From contig DITY01000238.1 in assembly GCA_002422955.1 (NCBI GenBank), positions 7,945 to 61,937 on the forward strand: a DNA stretch of 53,993 nucleotides, written 5' to 3'. The translations under genes were made by a program, and so were the position numbers. Numbering within the stretch: position 1 is the stretch's first letter; each line of letters begins with the position of its first letter. The notes under the pieces are model-generated. The model did not search any database. It was not told the origin of the DNA and was given only the letters and a program-made list of their open reading frames with translations. Positions 50,940 through 53,993 of this stretch are shown here, piece after piece. This DNA is from Planctomycetaceae bacterium UBA6172 (GTDB taxonomy: Bacteria > Planctomycetota > Planctomycetia > Pirellulales > Pirellulaceae).

Positions 50940-53900
50940 CTAGGCGATGATCGGACCTTGCCCGAGGACATGGTCGACTAGGTTGCGGTAATTGCCGTAG
51001 GCTTCCAAGGCAATTTCCTCGTCTTGCATCATCTCCAGCGGCGTCATGCTGTTGAGGTTTTTCAGCACCTTCACGACCGACCGATTGGAACTGATGATGA
51101 AATCACCGTTGTCCTTGGAAAGGAAGTAGGTGCGAACCGAACCGTCCTCCATGATCAGGGTCAACAGCGCGGTGCCGCCTCCCGCATCGACCGCGATCTC
51201 GGCGAAATGGACGTTGTCGAATCCCTTGGTCAATTCGAAGACTTGCTGCTCGCCCCCGCTCGGGTTGACGATCATCGTCGCCAAACCGAAGTTCGGGTTG
51301 TTGATGTTTTGAGGCGAGTTGGGATTCGCAAGCAGATAATCGGAGACCAGGATCGATCCCGACCCGGTCGCACTGCCCGTCCGACCCAACACGGTGAAGT
51401 TGAGTCCGCTGGCTTGCAGGCCGCCGTCCTGACCGATGTTCACTCGGAACGATGCCCCCACCCCTCCCGACGACACCCCGTTGGTGTCGACTCGACTTCC
51501 GAACAACAGCACGTTCGGGACGTCGAACCGGACCGTGTACTCGCCGGGAGCGAGATCGCGGAAGGCGTACTCGCCATCAGCATCGGTCAAGGCCAAGATC
51601 GAGATATTCTGGCCGAGCAGGTTGCTGGTGGCCGGGCTGGTCAAAATTACCGAGACGCCACCGACCGCCGGTTCGTTGGCATCGCGAATCCGGTTGCGGA
51701 CCGGATTCTCGATGCTCTGAATGTAATCGGTGAAGATCGACCCTGAAATCGTCGACGGCAAGAACGGACTGACCGTCAACGTTGCGTTCGCGGTCGAGGT
51801 CAAACCGTTGCTGGTGATTGTGTACTGGAAACTGTCAGAACCCTCCTCCAGGCCCGCGGGCGGCGTGTAGGTGAAGCTGCCGTTGGCGTTGCGGACGATC
51901 GTTCCACCCTGTGTCGTCGTCGCGTCGAACGACGTGATCTCGACCGGGTTCCCCGATAAGGGTCGCGCCGGCACATCATTGCCGGTTAGTCTGGTAGCCA
52001 GGAACGTCGTCGGGACATTCGACGTAACGCGGAAGTTATCGTCGTTCGCGACGGGCGGGAGGATCACCGGGGTGATCGTGATCGCGATCGTGCCGGTGTC
52101 GGAGACGCCATTCACGGTCGCTCGGTAAACGATCGTGTCGGTAAAGGTCGTCTGATTGAAGTCGAACGCCTTTGGCGTGTAAGTCAGCTGATTACCGACG
52201 ACCGTCGCGGTGCCCAAGTTCGGGCCTTGCACGATGCTGAAGGACGGCGGCAGATTCACCGACACAGCGGCATTCAATGTCAACGAGACCGGCTGCGACG
52301 TTCCGCCGGGTGCCGTTTCGGCCGCGGCCAACGTGCGATCGGGAGCGTTGACGGTCAACTCGGTCACCGTGATCGTGCCGGTCGTGGTCACGTCTTCCAC
52401 GGTCACGCGGTAATTGAACGTCAGTTGTCCAAACGCGCCGTTCGCCGCCGGCGTGTAGGTCAGAAGACCAGTCGTGGGGTTGACCTGTGCCGTCCCGACC
52501 GAGGGGTTGGAGGCCAAACCGAAGGTCGGTGCGGCATCGCTGCCCGTGACCGTGATCAGCCCGTTCAGATTCAAAGAAGCCGCTGGGCCACCCGGATACG
52601 CGACCAGGGTGCCGGGGCGGGCTTCGATCGACACCCCTTCCGAAATCGTGATCGTCGCGGTGGCGGATTTGCCGTCTACCGTCGCGGTGTATTTGAATGA
52701 CGTGATGCCGAATTCGGTTGTCGGCGGGGTGTAGGTCACCTGGTTGCCGTTCAGGACCGCCGTCCCCAGCAAGCCCGTGGTATCGAGCGTGAACGTCGGT
52801 TGGTCGTCGGTGCCGGTGGTGGCGACCAAGCTCAGCAGGTTGATCGTGCTCGGGGGATCACCAGCGAGTTTGGTCAGCAACGAATCCTGCGCCGTGATCG
52901 TCGACAATTGGTTGATCGTGATCACGCCACTGTCACTGACCCCAGCGAACCCTGGAGCGATCGGGGCAATGCTGGCGGTGTAACTGAAGGTGTCGATGTC
53001 GAAGCGGTTGGCCGGCGGGGTGTAGGTCAACACGCCGTTGCTGTAGCTAACCGTGCCCTTGGTCCCGATGGTGTTGAGGGTGATCTGGGGGGTGGTTCCC
53101 GTGCCGGAGGTCTGGACCAGCCCGTTCGGGAAGAGCGTGATCAGGATCGGCGGCCCCGATTGGACGGCATCGAACGACGCGTCAGCAGCGCTGATGGTGA
53201 TCTCTTGATTCACCGTGACGTTGACCGTCGCTTCGGCCGACACCGGATCGTCGCCGACGCTGGTTACCCGGTAACGGAACGACGTCGCGCCGGATTGCGA
53301 GGCGGGGGGCGTGTAGGTGACGACACCGTTAGCACCCAGGCTGGCTGACCCGAAGGCAGGAGCCTCACCGATCAATTCGAACGTGAATTGCGTACCCGCC
53401 GGGGTCACCGAGACCAACGTCTTGAGGTCGATCGGTACCGGCAGTCCGTTCTGAAATGCCGTCAGCGATCCGGTATTCGCCGTCACTCGGACCTGCTCGG
53501 GAGCGATGTCGACGCTGATCGTCCCGGTATCGCTGATCCCGCCGACGGTCGCCGTGTAGACGAACGAATCGGCTCCGACCTGACCGGCAGCCGGGGTATA
53601 GCTGAGAACGCCGGCACCGCTGAGCGAGAAGGTGCCCCTGGTCGGCGGGGTTGTGATCGTGATCACGGGCGTCGCGCCCGAGCTGACGGTCACCAACTCT
53701 CGCAAGTTGATCTGGACCGCGGGTCCGTTCTGAACCGCTTCGAGCGTCCCGTTGGCCGCCTCGACGGTGACCACTTGACCCCCGGTCGCGGTGATCAGCA
53801 GCAGCCCCGTCCCATCGGTCGCCACCGCCGGATCGTTGTTCAGGTCGATCAGCACCAAGTCATTCGGGATCGGGGTATCGCGACCGTAGAACAGGTTGAG

Positions 53901-53993
53901 TGTTGCGGTGGAGTTCGGCGGATCGAGATAAACCCTTAAATTGCTCGTGTTTTGGGTCAATTTCACGGGAATGCTGAATGAGTCGAACGGGAT
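50940..53993 (-). CDS. Large repeat-built surface protein, C-terminal 1017 residues (5' end outside)
   Basis: The frame is open to the right edge, so the start is outside; the GTG at 53966 is an internal Val codon. No cofactor or catalytic motif is seen. Six degenerate Ig-like repeats of 90-99 residues (about 65-633 counted from that GTG) share SLxGNxVLTYTPPAxxxGxxxFxYT and end in SDTGTITV-like strands. A seventh, cadherin-like repeat begins PPVANDDNFRV. Then comes an SdrD_B-like domain (about 740-860, RDANEPAVGGVSVILTSP and DADGEYAFRDLAPGEYTVRF). The C-terminal 140 residues are unique, with VRTYFLSKDNGDFIISSNRS. No sorting motif or dockerin is visible. It is probably exported and structural or adhesive; secretion signals must lie in the missing N-terminus. 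Confidence 0.85.
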   Translation of the reverse strand: MPFDSFSIPVKLTQNTSNLRVYLDPPNSTATLNLFYGRDTPIPNDLVLIDLNNDPAVATDGTGLLLITATGGQVVTVEAANGTLEAVQNGPAVQINLRELVTVSSGATPVITITTPPTRGTFSLSGAGVLSYTPAAGQVGADSFVYTATVGGISDTGTISVDIAPEQVRVTANTGSLTAFQNGLPVPIDLKTLVSVTPAGTQFTFELIGEAPAFGSASLGANGVVTYTPPASQSGATSFRYRVTSVGDDPVSAEATVNVTVNQEITISAADASFDAVQSGPPILITLFPNGLVQTSGTGTTPQITLNTIGTKGTVSYSNGVLTYTPPANRFDIDTFSYTASIAPIAPGFAGVSDSGVITINQLSTITAQDSLLTKLAGDPPSTINLLSLVATTGTDDQPTFTLDTTGLLGTAVLNGNQVTYTPPTTEFGITSFKYTATVDGKSATATITISEGVSIEARPGTLVAYPGGPAASLNLNGLITVTGSDAAPTFGLASNPSVGTAQVNPTTGLLTYTPAANGAFGQLTFNYRVTVEDVTTTGTITVTELTVNAPDRTLAAAETAPGGTSQPVSLTLNAAVSVNLPPSFSIVQGPNLGTATVVGNQLTYTPKAFDFNQTTFTDTIVYRATVNGVSDTGTIAITITPVILPPVANDDNFRVTSNVPTTFLATRLTGNDVPARPLSGNPVEITSFDATTTQGGTIVRNANGSFTYTPPAGLEEGSDSFQYTITSNGLTSTANATLTVSPFLPSTISGSIFTDYIQSIENPVRNRIRDANEPAVGGVSVILTSPATSNLLGQNISILALTDADGEYAFRDLAPGEYTVRFDVPNVLLFGSRVDTNGVSSGGVGASFRVNIGQDGGLQASGLNFTVLGRTGSATGSGSILVSDYLLANPNSPQNINNPNFGLATMIVNPSGGEQQVFELTKGFDNVHFAEIAVDAGGGTALLTLIMEDGSVRTYFLSKDNGDFIISSNRSVVKVLKNLNSMTPLEMMQDEEIALEAYGNYRNLVDHVLGQGPIIA
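51768..53774 (-). repeat. Seven tandem Ig/cadherin-like protein repeats
   Basis: Seven consecutive units of about 90-100 codons in the surface-protein gene. Units 1-6 open with a VxVxAxxGxLxAxxxG strand pair and close with TGTIxVxV; unit 7 has the ANDD start of cadherin-like/Big_9 domains. They are recognisable at protein level but diverged in DNA, so recombination among them should be low. Confidence 0.75.

Overview
The window is GC-rich bacterial chromosome, by eye well over 60% G+C. It most likely comes from a planctomycete of the Pirellulales (Rhodopirellula-like) type; this is inferred from gene content, not from a marker phylogeny. The signs are an alternative complex III plus caa3 oxidase cluster, two exported Gfo/Idh/MocA dehydrogenases (one with a twin-arginine signal), an hpnCDE squalene set, a small PQQ-repeat protein, a large repeat-built surface protein, weak Shine-Dalgarno sequences, several GTG/TTG starts, and many short operons joined by ATGA stop/start overlaps. 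No insertion sequence, prophage, integrase, CRISPR array, rRNA or convincing tRNA was seen, so this looks like core chromosome.

Layout. 1-7.2 kb: a 5'-cut sugar kinase (KDG kinase type), holA, a Nudix/peroxiredoxin-like pair, a PduO-type cobalamin adenosyltransferase, and the nitrogen-sensing pair glnB-glnD, closed by a strong terminator. 7.4-9.8 kb: two overlapping exported oxidoreductases. 10-14.5 kb: ispH, divergent from hpnC-hpnD-hpnE (isoprenoid precursor to squalene). 14.5-19.3 kb: a UvrC N-half GIY-YIG protein, a PQQ-repeat protein, an ABC-F ATPase and a methyltransferase. 19.5-24 kb: a small conserved-looking ORF, cutA with a hypothetical gene, a divergent UvrA, and ribosomal protein bL36 of the zinc-free type. 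24-33.8 kb: larC, dus-aroK, galM, a cyclophilin, a Coa1-like membrane protein, an operon of membrane protein-thiD-selO, and a DJ-1/PfpI protein.

33.9-46.8 kb is the main system, a nine-gene minus-strand operon: actA (pentahaem c), actB (Fe-S/molybdopterin-fold), actC (NrfD), an actD-actE fusion, actF, a small one-TM protein, sco, coxB (CuA plus haem c) and coxA. Quinol electrons would pass from ActC/ActF and the Fe-S/haem subunits to the cytochrome c domains of ActDE and CoxB, then to CuA and the A2-type haem-copper centre. The fused ActDE, a roughly 35-residue insertion inside the CuA domain, the small protein in the actG slot and the absence of a subunit III gene make this the most interesting part.

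47-54 kb: an adaptor protein of RND/ABC efflux type with pcm, an SDR dehydrogenase, a small carbohydrate-binding-like protein, and the C-terminal 1017 residues of a repeat-rich surface protein that runs off the right edge.
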